This document shows, one piece after another, positions 22,600 through 31,823 of a stretch of DNA of 64,000 nucleotides. The DNA lies in contig JAUYRZ010000123.1 in NCBI GenBank assembly GCA_030695565.1, forward strand, positions 124,001 through 188,000, read 5' to 3'. The notes beneath the pieces were generated by a model, which was not told where the DNA came from, made no database searches, and worked only from the letters and a program-made list of their open reading frames with translations. This stretch comes from Archangium sp. (GTDB lineage Bacteria > Myxococcota > Myxococcia > Myxococcales > Myxococcaceae). Position 1 is the first letter of the stretch. Each line of letters starts with the position of its first letter. The translations under genes and the position numbers were made by a program.

Positions 22600-24108
22600 A
22601 TGCAGACTTACCTCACGAGCTTCGTGGTTGCTGCCCTGGCCGGTTCGGCCCTCACGCCCGTGGCTCGTCTGCTCTCATTCCGTTGGGGCGCGGTGTCTTC
22701 GCCTGGCGGTCGGCACATTCACGGTCAGGCGATCGCTCGCCTGGGCGGCCTGGGCATCTTCGCCGCCTTCATGACGACCGTGATTTCGCTCGTCGCCACC
22801 GGCTTTGCCAACTCGGTGCTGGAGCCGGAGCAGCTTCGGCTCGGCCTCGGACTGCTGATTGGTGGCAGCGTGATGTTCGCGGTCGGTTTGTACGACGACC
22901 TGAAGACGCTGCGGGCGCTCTACAAGCTCTACGGACAGATCCTCGCTGCGGCCATCGCCTGGCACTTTGGTTTTCGAGTCGATGTCGTGGACCTGCCGAT
23001 GTTGCCGAGCTTCGAGACCGGCATCTTGTCGTTGCCACTCACGATCATCTGGATCGTCGGCATCATCAACGCGGTCAACCTGATCGACGGCCTCGATGGG
23101 CTGGCCGCGGGCGTGGTGTTCTTCGCCGCCGTCACCAACTTCGTCGTGGCGTGGATGATGGGCACGACGCTGGTGGCCATGGTGATGGCGACGCTGGCGG
23201 GCGCGGTGCTTGGCTTCTTGTTCTTCAACTTCAACCCGGCGCGCATCTTCATGGGCGACTCGGGCAGTTACTTCCTCGGCTTCATCCTCGCCGCGTGCAG
23301 CATCGCCGGCCCTCTGCAGAAGGCGTCTGCTGCGGTTTCGATTGCCGTACCCCTCGTCGCGTTGGGGGTGCCGATCATCGACACGCTCCTGGCGATCGTG
23401 CGCCGTTTCCTCGAGAAGCGGCCCTTGTTCTCGCCGGACCGCGGGCACATTCACCATCGTCTGCTCGACATGGGCATCACCCATCGCCGCGCGGTGCTGA
23501 TCATCTACGGCGTGACCGTGCTGCTTTGCATCAGCTCGATCGCGATCGCGTTCGGGCGGCAGTGGCAAGTCGGTGCTGCAATCCTCGGTGTCAGCGCAGT
23601 GTTGTTCGGGCTCATTCGGTTCATCGGGTACTTCGAGTACCTGATGGTGCTCGGTCGACAGAAGCAGCGCATGCGGAGCCGCCACGTCGAGTGGCTGCGG
23701 AAGCTCGTGCTCAAGGTGCCCGCGAAGTGGGGCGCCGAGACGACGCATGACACGCTGCTGGAACAACTCGGGTGGCTCGCGCGCGAGGCGAAGCTCGATT
23801 CGATCGAGGTGCGCCACAAGGGCGAACTGATCAAGCGCTTCGCGGGCAACGACTATCAAGACATGTCAGACCGCGACGTGACCTTCGCAAGCTTCCCGTT
23901 CTTCGGAGAGGCGGGAGACGTGCGCTTCGGTTGGAAGAGCGAGTACGGCGACGTGCCCCCGCAGATGGACATCTTGCTGCAGTTGGTCGTCGATCAACTT
24001 GAAGAGCACCTGCGGCGTGTCGGAAGTTCGTGGGTACCCGCGGCACATGATTCCGTACTGGCGGCGGAAGCCGACCCGGAGCCCAGCCTCAAGCCTGCGC
24101 GGTCTTGA
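22600..24108 (+). CDS. WecA/TagO-family polyprenyl-phosphate sugar-1-phosphate transferase
   Basis: 502 residues. Eleven or so membrane helices with family signatures: SPGGRHIHGQAIARLGGL (cytoplasmic loop), GLYDDLKTL (DD motif), NAVNLIDGLDGLAAG, FMGDSGSYFLGF (catalytic Asp) and GHIHHRLLDMG (HIHH motif). It starts the lipid-linked repeat unit by moving a sugar phosphate (GlcNAc-1-P in WecA) to undecaprenyl phosphate. About 140 extra C-terminal residues form a soluble domain (HDTLLEQLGWLAREAKLD onwards) absent from WecA. Its last 20 bp overlap the convergent gene at 24089. Confidence 0.92.
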   Translation: MQTYLTSFVVAALAGSALTPVARLLSFRWGAVSSPGGRHIHGQAIARLGGLGIFAAFMTTVISLVATGFANSVLEPEQLRLGLGLLIGGSVMFAVGLYDDLKTLRALYKLYGQILAAAIAWHFGFRVDVVDLPMLPSFETGILSLPLTIIWIVGIINAVNLIDGLDGLAAGVVFFAAVTNFVVAWMMGTTLVAMVMATLAGAVLGFLFFNFNPARIFMGDSGSYFLGFILAACSIAGPLQKASAAVSIAVPLVALGVPIIDTLLAIVRRFLEKRPLFSPDRGHIHHRLLDMGITHRRAVLIIYGVTVLLCISSIAIAFGRQWQVGAAILGVSAVLFGLIRFIGYFEYLMVLGRQKQRMRSRHVEWLRKLVLKVPAKWGAETTHDTLLEQLGWLAREAKLDSIEVRHKGELIKRFAGNDYQDMSDRDVTFASFPFFGEAGDVRFGWKSEYGDVPPQMDILLQLVVDQLEEHLRRVGSSWVPAAHDSVLAAEADPEPSLKPARS

Positions 24109-25423
24109 GGAGCGGAAGTGGCGCAGTCTTCGCAGGCGCTTTCTCGGGCTCTCTGAGGATGATCAGGAGCAAGAGGAAGAACGGCATCATCGGAGCGCGG
24201 TAGCGCGAGAGCGTGCCGAGGTTGGCCGTGGACAACCCAGTCCCAAGCGCGAGCACGAGCACGAAGACAAGGCAGAACATGAGGCCCGGATTCGCGGTCA
24301 CCCTTCGCACGAGATCGGTCCATCGATTCCTTCGAACCATCTGAACGAAGAGAACCAGCAGCCAGGTCATCTCGATGGCGTTCAAGAACTGCATCGCGCT
24401 GAAAGACTCGAAGATGAAGGGTCTGAAGAGCGCGGTGACGAGAGCGACTGGCATGATCGCGATCTGCGACAGGAAGCCCTCAGCGGGCGCTTCGCCCACG
24501 GGTGCGTCACGGCCCTCCAGATAGAAGTTGGAGCCACCCTCTTCTCGAGAAGAGAGTCGGCGTTGGGCCTGCATCGACTCGGCGACCTTGTCCGGGGAGA
24601 GCGACGGCACAAAGGTCGAAACGACGGTGAAGCCGAGCATCACCACACCCGCGGCGACCAGGAAATAGGCCGGCTTCACGATGATGTTGCCTCCCGAGCG
24701 AAGCGTTCTCGCCCAGAAGATCCAGGCGCCTCCTGCGAGGGCGAAGGCGATCAGCACGTAGGGCTTGATCAGGAGGATGACGAACCCTCCAAGGCCAACC
24801 AGCACTGCGCCCCCAGCGACGCGGCGACCGTCGAGGATCCACTTCAACCCAAGAAAGGCCGGGCCGAAGAACACCATGAGCACGGGCTCCTTGAGGAGCG
24901 CGCAGGTCCACACGATGCCTGTGGGGGACAGGGCGAGCGCGAAGAGCACCTGCTCGTGCTTGTCGTCTGGAAACTCCGAGCGAAGCGCACGGTAGATCAT
25001 CACCTTGGCCAGGTAGGAGCAGATGCTGATGACCAGGGCCGCCGCGTAGAGCGAGTTCCCCAGAAGGAAAAGCAAGGCCACCGCCACGACCTGCATGGTC
25101 CCCGTCGAGCCGAGACCCACGGGCTCCAGGGGGAGGCGATAGTCGCCGTGAATGAACAGCGACCACACCTCAGGGAAGACCTCACCGAAGTCGTAGCGGA
25201 GCGCCTCGGCGATCGGCACTCCGTAGCGGTGGTACGAGATCATGTCTCCGCCGTCGTAGTAGTAGGTGTAGACGAGGATCAGCCCGATCCCGGCAGCCAC
25301 ATGCGCCACGAAGCTGCGGTTGAGGAGTCGCTGTTCAAACGAACGATGGTGCTGCCGCAGCACCACCTGATGAATTCCAAAGCCGATGAGGAGCACCAGC
25401 GGTGCAAAGATCACGTCTTCCAT
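24089..25423 (-). CDS. Polytopic membrane protein of the polysaccharide locus
   Basis: 444 residues with 9-11 hydrophobic helices. The loop after the third helix carries TYYYDGGDMISYHRYG, and another has PTGIVWTCALLKEPVLMVFFG. This resembles GT-C-like or Wzy-like integral proteins with an early acidic loop, but no signature decides between polymerase and lipid-dependent glycosyltransferase. It converges with the WecA-like gene and is divergent from 25450, with only 26 bp between the start codons. Confidence 0.7.
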   Translation of the reverse strand: MEDVIFAPLVLLIGFGIHQVVLRQHHRSFEQRLLNRSFVAHVAAGIGLILVYTYYYDGGDMISYHRYGVPIAEALRYDFGEVFPEVWSLFIHGDYRLPLEPVGLGSTGTMQVVAVALLFLLGNSLYAAALVISICSYLAKVMIYRALRSEFPDDKHEQVLFALALSPTGIVWTCALLKEPVLMVFFGPAFLGLKWILDGRRVAGGAVLVGLGGFVILLIKPYVLIAFALAGGAWIFWARTLRSGGNIIVKPAYFLVAAGVVMLGFTVVSTFVPSLSPDKVAESMQAQRRLSSREEGGSNFYLEGRDAPVGEAPAEGFLSQIAIMPVALVTALFRPFIFESFSAMQFLNAIEMTWLLVLFVQMVRRNRWTDLVRRVTANPGLMFCLVFVLVLALGTGLSTANLGTLSRYRAPMMPFFLLLLIILREPEKAPAKTAPLPLLKTAQA

Positions 25424-25449
25424 GACTTGCGGCCGGTGAGTCTCCTCTG

Positions 25450-26427
25450 ATGCGACCCCTATTCGAAATCATCGGTCGCTGGCCAGCGTGGGAACAGGCC
25501 GCCGTGCGACATGGCCTGGCGGCGTGGGTAGCTGACGAGATGTCTGCCGCGGGTCACCCCATCCCCAGTGGCATCACTCAGGCAGCCCGCGCACAGGTGT
25601 CGAACGGCGCAAGGCTGAAGCGATTGACGCTCGCGGTGGTCGACGCGCTGGCCGCCGTCGAGGTGATTCCGGTCCTTCTCAAGGGCTACGGCCTCGCGTC
25701 CCGGCTTTTTCCCGAGCAGCCCTTTGCGCGACCGGCGACTGACGTCGACGTGCTGGTGTGGCCGGAGGAACTGGTCAGGGCTGAATCAGCGCTGGCGAAG
25801 CTGGGTCTCCGGCTCGGTGAGGTCCCCGGAGTGGAGGACGTCTTTGAGGAACATCACCACCGACCGTGGAGCGGTCCTGCCGGGCTGGTTGAACTCCATT
25901 TCCGCCTCTTCTCGGGCTTCGGAGGCGGCGTCTTCGACGACCGTCGCCTTCGCGAACGCACGACCCTCGGTACGCTCGACGGCCGCCAGGTGCGCTGGTT
26001 GTCGGCCGAGGACGAGTTTCTCTACCTCGCGACCCACGTCGCCAATCACGGCTTTCTGCGCATCTCCTGGCTGGTCGATCTCGAGCGCTATCTGCGGTTC
26101 GCCCCGGGGCTCGATTGGGGGCTGATGAGCGAGCGCTCCCACGAGGCGCGCTTCGAAGTTCCCGTGGCCACAGCGCTCGCCGTGCTTGAACGCCTGCTCG
26201 ACGTTCGGTTGCCAGTTGCCGCCAAGAAGGCATTCCCCTCGGCACTTCTGCGGCGGCAGCTCGACGCGCGAATCTTCTCGGCCGCGAGGGTGATCGACGC
26301 ACGTTGGTCCAACGACCCAATCGCTTCGTTCTTCCTCAGGCTGTACCTCGTCGACTCTCCCGGGCAAGGTGCGCGACATCTGTTCGAGGGCGCGAAGCGG
26401 TACCTGCGTCAGCGGCGAGGAGGCTGA
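25450..26427 (+). CDS. Nucleotidyltransferase-fold family protein (NTP_transf_5 type)
   Basis: 325 residues. The core is LLKGYGLASRLFPEQPFARPATDVDVLVW, where the Lys-Gly and the Asp-x-Asp pair are hallmarks of PF14907. VELHFRLF and DEFLYLATHVANHGFL are also conserved. These proteins recur in exopolysaccharide and exosortase loci; their reaction is not established. The stop codon overlaps the start of the next gene by one base (TGATG). Confidence 0.8.
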   Translation: MRPLFEIIGRWPAWEQAAVRHGLAAWVADEMSAAGHPIPSGITQAARAQVSNGARLKRLTLAVVDALAAVEVIPVLLKGYGLASRLFPEQPFARPATDVDVLVWPEELVRAESALAKLGLRLGEVPGVEDVFEEHHHRPWSGPAGLVELHFRLFSGFGGGVFDDRRLRERTTLGTLDGRQVRWLSAEDEFLYLATHVANHGFLRISWLVDLERYLRFAPGLDWGLMSERSHEARFEVPVATALAVLERLLDVRLPVAAKKAFPSALLRRQLDARIFSAARVIDARWSNDPIASFFLRLYLVDSPGQGARHLFEGAKRYLRQRRGG

Positions 26428-28898
26428 TGCCCAGGTCGGATCAGAGCCGTTGGTGGCTTGCAGCCGAGGCCGCGCTGGGGCTCTCGCTCGTCGTCGCGCC
26501 GTGGTCCTTCGGCGGCGCGCCTTGGTGGACGCTGTGGATGCTGATCGGTCTGGGCGCGGCGGCATTGTTGTTGTGGACCATCGGAGCCGCGCGCAACCAT
26601 CGGCGTTGGGGCTTTCATCCGGTCCTGATCTTCCCGGTGGGCGCCGTTGTCGTCAGCGCGTTCCAGCTGGTGCCGTTGCCCCCACCGCTCTTGAGTTGGC
26701 TGTCGATGCCTGCCCACGAGCTGAGGGAATTCGCGCTCGTTCCGCTCGGGCTGACGGGTTGGCGACCCATTTCACTCGACCCTCCCTCGACCGCCCGCGC
26801 GTTGGCTCGTTTCGTCGGTCTGGGGTCGCTGCTGTTCGTTGGCCTCGAGTTGGGCCGGCTCGAGACCGTTCGGCAGCGCCTGCTCGGTCTCCAGGCGTTG
26901 GTCGGACTGAGCATCGCGCTGACGGGGCTCGGCCACATGGTGGCGAGCGCGGAGTCACTCTTCGGCATTCATCACTTCACTGCCACGCTGAGCCTGCTCA
27001 CGCCATTCGGTAACACCAACCACCTCGCCGCCTATCTCGCGCTGAGCGCCACGGTCGCCTTGGGGCTCGCGCTGGGAACGAAGTCGCGCGACGTCGCGAT
27101 CGGGTGGGGTGCGATCGCCTTCATCTGCGGCCTGGCGGTCTTTCTCACCTTCTCCCGCGGTGGCATCGTCACCTTCGTCGCGACATGGGCGTTGGTCGGT
27201 GCGGCTGTCCTCGCGCAGCGAGGTGGTGGTCTGCGCTCCGTCATTCCGTGGGTGCTCATCGGGGCGACGGTGTTGTTCGCGGGACTGCTCGCGTTCGAGC
27301 AGCTCGTCGCACGGGCCGAGACGGTGAGCTCGGTCGAGAAGCTGCGCAGCACCAAGGTCGAGCTCTGGCCGATGTTGTGGAAGGGCGAGATCAGCACCTG
27401 GCCGCTGGGAATGGGCGCTGGTGCGTTCGAGCTGGGCTTCACGCGAGGGCACACCGAGCAGCTCGACGTCACCTTCACGCACCCGGAAAACGTGCTCTTC
27501 CAGTCGCTCGCTGATTGGGGGCTGCCGCTGACCGTGTTGCTTCTGCTCGGGGCGCTGGTGGTGGTGCGGCAGGCGTGGACACGCGTGTATTCGCTGGCGC
27601 TCGAGCGCACCGTGCTCCTTGGCCTGGTCGGAGTTCTGCTGCACGACGTCTTCGATTTCGCGCTCGAGCTGCAGGCGGTCGCGATCACCGCGTCAGTCCT
27701 GCTTGGCCTTGTGGTCGGGGCCGGTGCGTCGAGTGAAGAGCGGAGGAACGTCAGTTGGCATGGGCCACTTCGCGCGAGCGCGCTCCTAATTCTCGCTTTG
27801 GTGGCGCTCTGGTTCGGTCTGCCGATTCACAACGAAGCTGAGTCTCGTTTGCGAAGGGCGATTTCCGAGCGCCGCGCGATTGATGAAGTGCGGCGGCTCG
27901 GGGTGTCACTGATCGATCGGCATCCATCGGACTGGGTGTTGTACGCCGACTTGTCCTCCGACTTCGCGCTGAGGGCTGACCCGCGTGAGACGCTAGCCTG
28001 GGTCAACCGGCTTCTGTTTCTTCGCCCCAATGACGCGCGGGCTCACGTGGCCGCTGGAAAGGCGTTGCTGCGCCTCGGCCAGCCACTTCAATCCCTGGGC
28101 GAGTTCAAGACGGCGTGGGCGTTGGGTGACCCGAGTTCTATCGATCTGGCCCTGGCAGTCGCGGTCAAGCATGAAGCGCTCGATCGGGTGCTGGTGGATC
28201 GCGAGGGTCACTTGACCGATCTCTGGCAGCGCCTGCGCGGCCAGGGGCGGATGGTCGAGGCGAGCGCGCTCCTCGACTCCGTCGAAGTCAGCTCCGTGGG
28301 TGATGGGGTACGGGCCGAAGCGGCCGTGCTGAGAGTCCGTCAGCAGGCTGAAGGCGGTGACCCGGTCGCTGCCCTGAGTTCATGGGACAAACTGCCGGAG
28401 GCCGAAAAGCAGAAGGTCGCCCAACAGCTCGTTCGGGTCGCGCTGCTAGAGAAGCTCGGGCGAGCCGAAGAGGCCTTGTTGGTTGTGGAGAAACTGGTCG
28501 CTCGTTCGCCTGAGCAACTCGAGGTCACTCTTCGCCTGGTCGACATGCTGGCGGGCCGGGGACGCCCGACGGCTGCCCGGGCCGTGCTCGAGCGCGCCAG
28601 GCCGTTTCTCACCGGCCCACAGCAGCGGTCGACGCTCTTTCAGCGAGAGGCCGCACTCCTGGTTCAAGAAGAGCGTTGGGGCCGAGCACTCGAGGCGCTG
28701 CAGACTGCTGCCCGCATCGAGCCGACTCGCGCTGACCTTCACTACCGGATGGCGGACATCCTCGAACGAATGGGCAGTCTGCATTCCGCGCTCGACACCC
28801 TTCGAAGGGGACGTCTGCTCGACAGCCCGGCTGGAGCCAAGGCCCAGGACGCGAATGTCGCGCGGCTGGAGGCGGCGATGGCGGGTGCTGGCCAGTAA
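26427..28898 (+). CDS. O-antigen ligase/polymerase (Wzy_C) with C-terminal TPR domain
   Basis: 823 residues from ATG 26427. About 12 membrane helices fill residues 8-470. The Wzy_C region shows GNTNHLAAYLALSATVAL, FLTFSRGGIVTFVATWAL and the periplasmic loop with THPENVLFQSLADWG. From about residue 480 the protein is soluble and helical, with TPR repeats (ARAHVAAGKALLRLGQPLQSLGEF; ADLHYRMADILERMGSLHSAL). The combination occurs in exopolysaccharide clusters. It would polymerise or ligate lipid-linked units in the periplasm. Confidence 0.88.
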   Translation: MPRSDQSRWWLAAEAALGLSLVVAPWSFGGAPWWTLWMLIGLGAAALLLWTIGAARNHRRWGFHPVLIFPVGAVVVSAFQLVPLPPPLLSWLSMPAHELREFALVPLGLTGWRPISLDPPSTARALARFVGLGSLLFVGLELGRLETVRQRLLGLQALVGLSIALTGLGHMVASAESLFGIHHFTATLSLLTPFGNTNHLAAYLALSATVALGLALGTKSRDVAIGWGAIAFICGLAVFLTFSRGGIVTFVATWALVGAAVLAQRGGGLRSVIPWVLIGATVLFAGLLAFEQLVARAETVSSVEKLRSTKVELWPMLWKGEISTWPLGMGAGAFELGFTRGHTEQLDVTFTHPENVLFQSLADWGLPLTVLLLLGALVVVRQAWTRVYSLALERTVLLGLVGVLLHDVFDFALELQAVAITASVLLGLVVGAGASSEERRNVSWHGPLRASALLILALVALWFGLPIHNEAESRLRRAISERRAIDEVRRLGVSLIDRHPSDWVLYADLSSDFALRADPRETLAWVNRLLFLRPNDARAHVAAGKALLRLGQPLQSLGEFKTAWALGDPSSIDLALAVAVKHEALDRVLVDREGHLTDLWQRLRGQGRMVEASALLDSVEVSSVGDGVRAEAAVLRVRQQAEGGDPVAALSSWDKLPEAEKQKVAQQLVRVALLEKLGRAEEALLVVEKLVARSPEQLEVTLRLVDMLAGRGRPTAARAVLERARPFLTGPQQRSTLFQREAALLVQEERWGRALEALQTAARIEPTRADLHYRMADILERMGSLHSALDTLRRGRLLDSPAGAKAQDANVARLEAAMAGAGQ

Positions 28899-28948
28899 TC
28901 TTTCCGGGGATTTGAACTCAGGCCTCGGGCGGTGGTACTGAGGCCAGA

Positions 28949-31120
28949 GTGTCTGCACCCGCCGATGGGATGATCAGCAGCGTCGGGACCGACCCCCGCT
29001 ACTACCTCCGTGTCTTCCTTCGGAGAAAGTGGCTGATTCTCCTCATCTTTGCAGTGTGCACGGGTGTGGCCACGCTCTACGCGACCCGGCAGCCGAAGGT
29101 TTACGCGTCGCAGATCAGCTTGATCATCGACCCCAAGGAGCCCCGGTTTCTCGACGCCCAGATTCAGGACGTCAACACCGAGGCGGGCAGCTTCTATTGG
29201 GCGAACAAGGAGTACCTGGAGACGCAGTACAAGATCATCCAAAGCCGATCGGTCTCGCAGCGCGTCGTTGAGAAGCTGGGTCTGGCGACTGACGCCGATT
29301 TCCTTGGGCTGACCCGCGTGACCGACGAGAAGCGCCGCCAGGAGATCATGGCGAAGATGGATGTGGTCGCTATCGTTCAGGCCAAGATTCGCGTGGAGCC
29401 GGTGAAGGAGAGCCGCGTCTCACTCATTAAGATCGAAGACGCCGACCCGACCCGCGCGGCGTTGCTCGCGAACGAGGTCGCTCAGGCGTACATCGACGAG
29501 ATCCTCTCGCAGAAGTTGAAGCTGACCGAGAACGCTTCGAAGTGGCTCGACGAGCGACGTGACAGCCTTTCTGACTCGGCGAGGGCGAGTGAACTGGCCC
29601 TCTACAACTACCGCAAGGGTGCCGACATGCTCTCGGCGTCGATCGATGATCGAGCGAGCATGGTCTCGCAGAAGCTGCAGGAGACGAGCAAGGCGTTGAC
29701 TGAGGTCCAACTGAAGATCGCAGGCTACAAAGCTCGCGTGACCGCCATCCGCGGGGTGCAGGCGACGCAGGGCGCCGAAGACCGGCTTTGGGCCGAAGCG
29801 CTGCCCGCCGCGCGCGAGAACCTTCTGCTCGCAAAGTACAAAGATCGGGTGATCACCCTCCGGGTGGAGTGCACCGATCTCGGCACTCGCTACCTCGACG
29901 GGCATCCCAAGTTGCTCGAGTGCCGCGAGAAGCTCGCCACTGCCGAGAAGGAGTTCGCCCGCGAGTTGTCGAACCTCGTGCTTGCCACCGAGGCCGAACT
30001 CAAGGAGGCCCAGGAGAAAGAAAAGAACCTGAAGGCGCTCTTCGACCAGGCGCGCGTCGAGGCCTTCGAGGTGGAGAAGAAGAAGCTCGAACTCGATCAG
30101 CTCAAGAGCGAGGCCGACAGCAACAAGCGCCAGTACGACGTGGTCTTCAAGCGCCTCAAGGACATCGAGCTGTCGGGCATGTTGAGGACCTCGAACGTTC
30201 GCGTGCTCGATGCGGCCAGGCCGATGATGGCGCCCATCCGGCCCAACGTTCCGCAGGGCGTGTTGATGGGTGTGATTGCAGGGCTGGTGTTGGGTCTGGG
30301 CCTGGCGATGCTGCTTGAGTTGCTCGATTCCACCGTCGCCTCGCAGGCCGATGTCGAGGAGCGCCTGGGCCTAACCTTTCTGGGCTTCCTCCCTTCGATT
30401 CCCGAAGGGGAGAAGGGGTCACGGGATCTTCACATTCACCGTGAACCGAAGTCCCTCATCGCCGAGTGCACCCGGGCGATTCGGACTAACCTCCTCTTCA
30501 TGTCGCCGGACAGGCCGTTCAAGCGGCTCCTCGTGACTTCGAGCGGCCCTCAGGAAGGCAAGTCGACCACTGCGATCAACCTCGGCATCGCGATGGCGCA
30601 GTCTGGCAACCGCGTCCTGCTCATCGACACCGACATGCGACGTCCTCGCTTGCACAAGGCGTTCGGTGTTTCGAATGAGAAGGGGGTCTCGTCTGTGGTT
30701 GTCGGCGAAGGCAAGATCGAGGACGCAATCAAGTCGACGGACATCGCGGGGCTATTCGTGATGCCATGCGGTCCTATCCCCCCGAACCCTGCCGAACTGC
30801 TTCACACGCAGGCTTTTGGAGACCTGCTCGGCAAGCTTGGCGACCGATTTGACCGCGTGATCCTCGATACGCCACCGGTCGGTGCGGTTGCGGACGCCGT
30901 CGTATTGTCGACTCAGGTCGACGGCGTCGTGGTCGTGCTGAAGGCGGGTCAGACGAACCGCGATCTCGCCAAACGCACTGTGCGCGCGCTTCAAGATGTG
31001 AAGGCGAACATCTACGGTGCGGTGCTCAACGACGTGGATCTTCAGAGCAGCAAATACGGCGACTACTACTACGGCTACGCGTACCGCTATTACGGCGAGA
31101 GCGAGAAGAAGGGCGCCTAG
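28949..31120 (+). CDS. Wzc-like polysaccharide copolymerase with BY-kinase domain
   Basis: 723 residues from a GTG start. The Wzz domain has one helix near residue 30 (WLILLIFAVCTGVATLYA), a long periplasmic coiled coil, and a second helix near 440 (VLMGVIAGLVLGLGLAMLLE). The fused tyrosine kinase has Walker A SSGPQEGKSTT near 530, Walker A' LLIDTDMRRPR and Walker B VILDTPPVG. The C-terminus is a Tyr cluster (YGDYYYGYAYRYYGES) for autophosphorylation. It controls chain length and export. The partner outer-membrane channel (Wza/OPX) is not in this window. Confidence 0.94.
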   Translation: MSAPADGMISSVGTDPRYYLRVFLRRKWLILLIFAVCTGVATLYATRQPKVYASQISLIIDPKEPRFLDAQIQDVNTEAGSFYWANKEYLETQYKIIQSRSVSQRVVEKLGLATDADFLGLTRVTDEKRRQEIMAKMDVVAIVQAKIRVEPVKESRVSLIKIEDADPTRAALLANEVAQAYIDEILSQKLKLTENASKWLDERRDSLSDSARASELALYNYRKGADMLSASIDDRASMVSQKLQETSKALTEVQLKIAGYKARVTAIRGVQATQGAEDRLWAEALPAARENLLLAKYKDRVITLRVECTDLGTRYLDGHPKLLECREKLATAEKEFARELSNLVLATEAELKEAQEKEKNLKALFDQARVEAFEVEKKKLELDQLKSEADSNKRQYDVVFKRLKDIELSGMLRTSNVRVLDAARPMMAPIRPNVPQGVLMGVIAGLVLGLGLAMLLELLDSTVASQADVEERLGLTFLGFLPSIPEGEKGSRDLHIHREPKSLIAECTRAIRTNLLFMSPDRPFKRLLVTSSGPQEGKSTTAINLGIAMAQSGNRVLLIDTDMRRPRLHKAFGVSNEKGVSSVVVGEGKIEDAIKSTDIAGLFVMPCGPIPPNPAELLHTQAFGDLLGKLGDRFDRVILDTPPVGAVADAVVLSTQVDGVVVVLKAGQTNRDLAKRTVRALQDVKANIYGAVLNDVDLQSSKYGDYYYGYAYRYYGESEKKGA

Positions 31121-31202
31121 GTCGCGGTTGGCACCGGAGTCCGATCGGAACACTTTGGTGTTAGCCGCATCCCAAATTTCTCGTTCGAGCTATGAGTCAC
31201 GC

Positions 31203-31820
31203 ATGAGTTCGGTCGGTTTGGTTGACTACGGAATGGGAAATCTTCGTTCGGTGCGAAACGCGCTTGAGGGGCTCGGCGCGACCGTCGATGTGGTGAGGGA
31301 CCCCCTTCGCCTTGAGCGGTACGACAGAGTCGTGCTCCCAGGCGTCGGGGCTTTTGGCGACGCGATGGCCAACCTTAACCGTGCGAACTGGCCCGCGGCT
31401 CTTTCAGAGCACGCGCTCGTTCGTCAGCGCCCATTTCTCGGAATCTGCTTGGGCATGCAGCTGTTGGCCTCTCGCGGCACTGAGCACGGACTTCACGCAG
31501 GGCTTGGTTGGTTCTCTGGCGCGGTTAGGCAGCTCGAACGCCCCGCGCCCCATCGCGTGCCGCACATGGGGTGGAATGAGGTTCGGGCGGTGGTGCGAAC
31601 CGGTCTGCTTCGCGACCTGGCCGCTGATGCAACCTGCTACTTCGTGCACAGCTTCGCTTTCGTTCCCGACGATGCAGCCGTAGTGACGGGAGTGACTGAG
31701 TACGGCGGCGCCGACTTTGTCTCGGCCATCGAGCGGGGGAATGTGGTCGGCACCCAATTCCACCCTGAGAAGAGTCAGAAACATGGCGTCGGTTTGCTCG
31801 CCCGCTTCCTTCAGATGTGA
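31203..31820 (+). CDS. hisH: HisH-like glutamine amidotransferase for sugar amidination
   Basis: 205 residues from ATG 31203. Class I glutaminase: oxyanion region PGVGAFGDAM, nucleophile Cys82 (GICLGMQLL), His187 and Glu189 (FHPEKSQ). It releases ammonia from glutamine. It lies in a surface-sugar operon followed by a HisF-like and a PseA-like gene, the same trio as in Campylobacter flagellin glycosylation loci. It therefore most likely supplies ammonia for acetamidino-sugar formation, not histidine synthesis. Confidence 0.9.
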   Translation: MSSVGLVDYGMGNLRSVRNALEGLGATVDVVRDPLRLERYDRVVLPGVGAFGDAMANLNRANWPAALSEHALVRQRPFLGICLGMQLLASRGTEHGLHAGLGWFSGAVRQLERPAPHRVPHMGWNEVRAVVRTGLLRDLAADATCYFVHSFAFVPDDAAVVTGVTEYGGADFVSAIERGNVVGTQFHPEKSQKHGVGLLARFLQM

Positions 31821-31823
31821 CCC

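Noticed and set aside
22575-23750. 391-residue plus-strand frame overlapping the WecA-like gene
   Set aside because: Arg/Gly/His-rich shifted frame of a clear membrane transferase.
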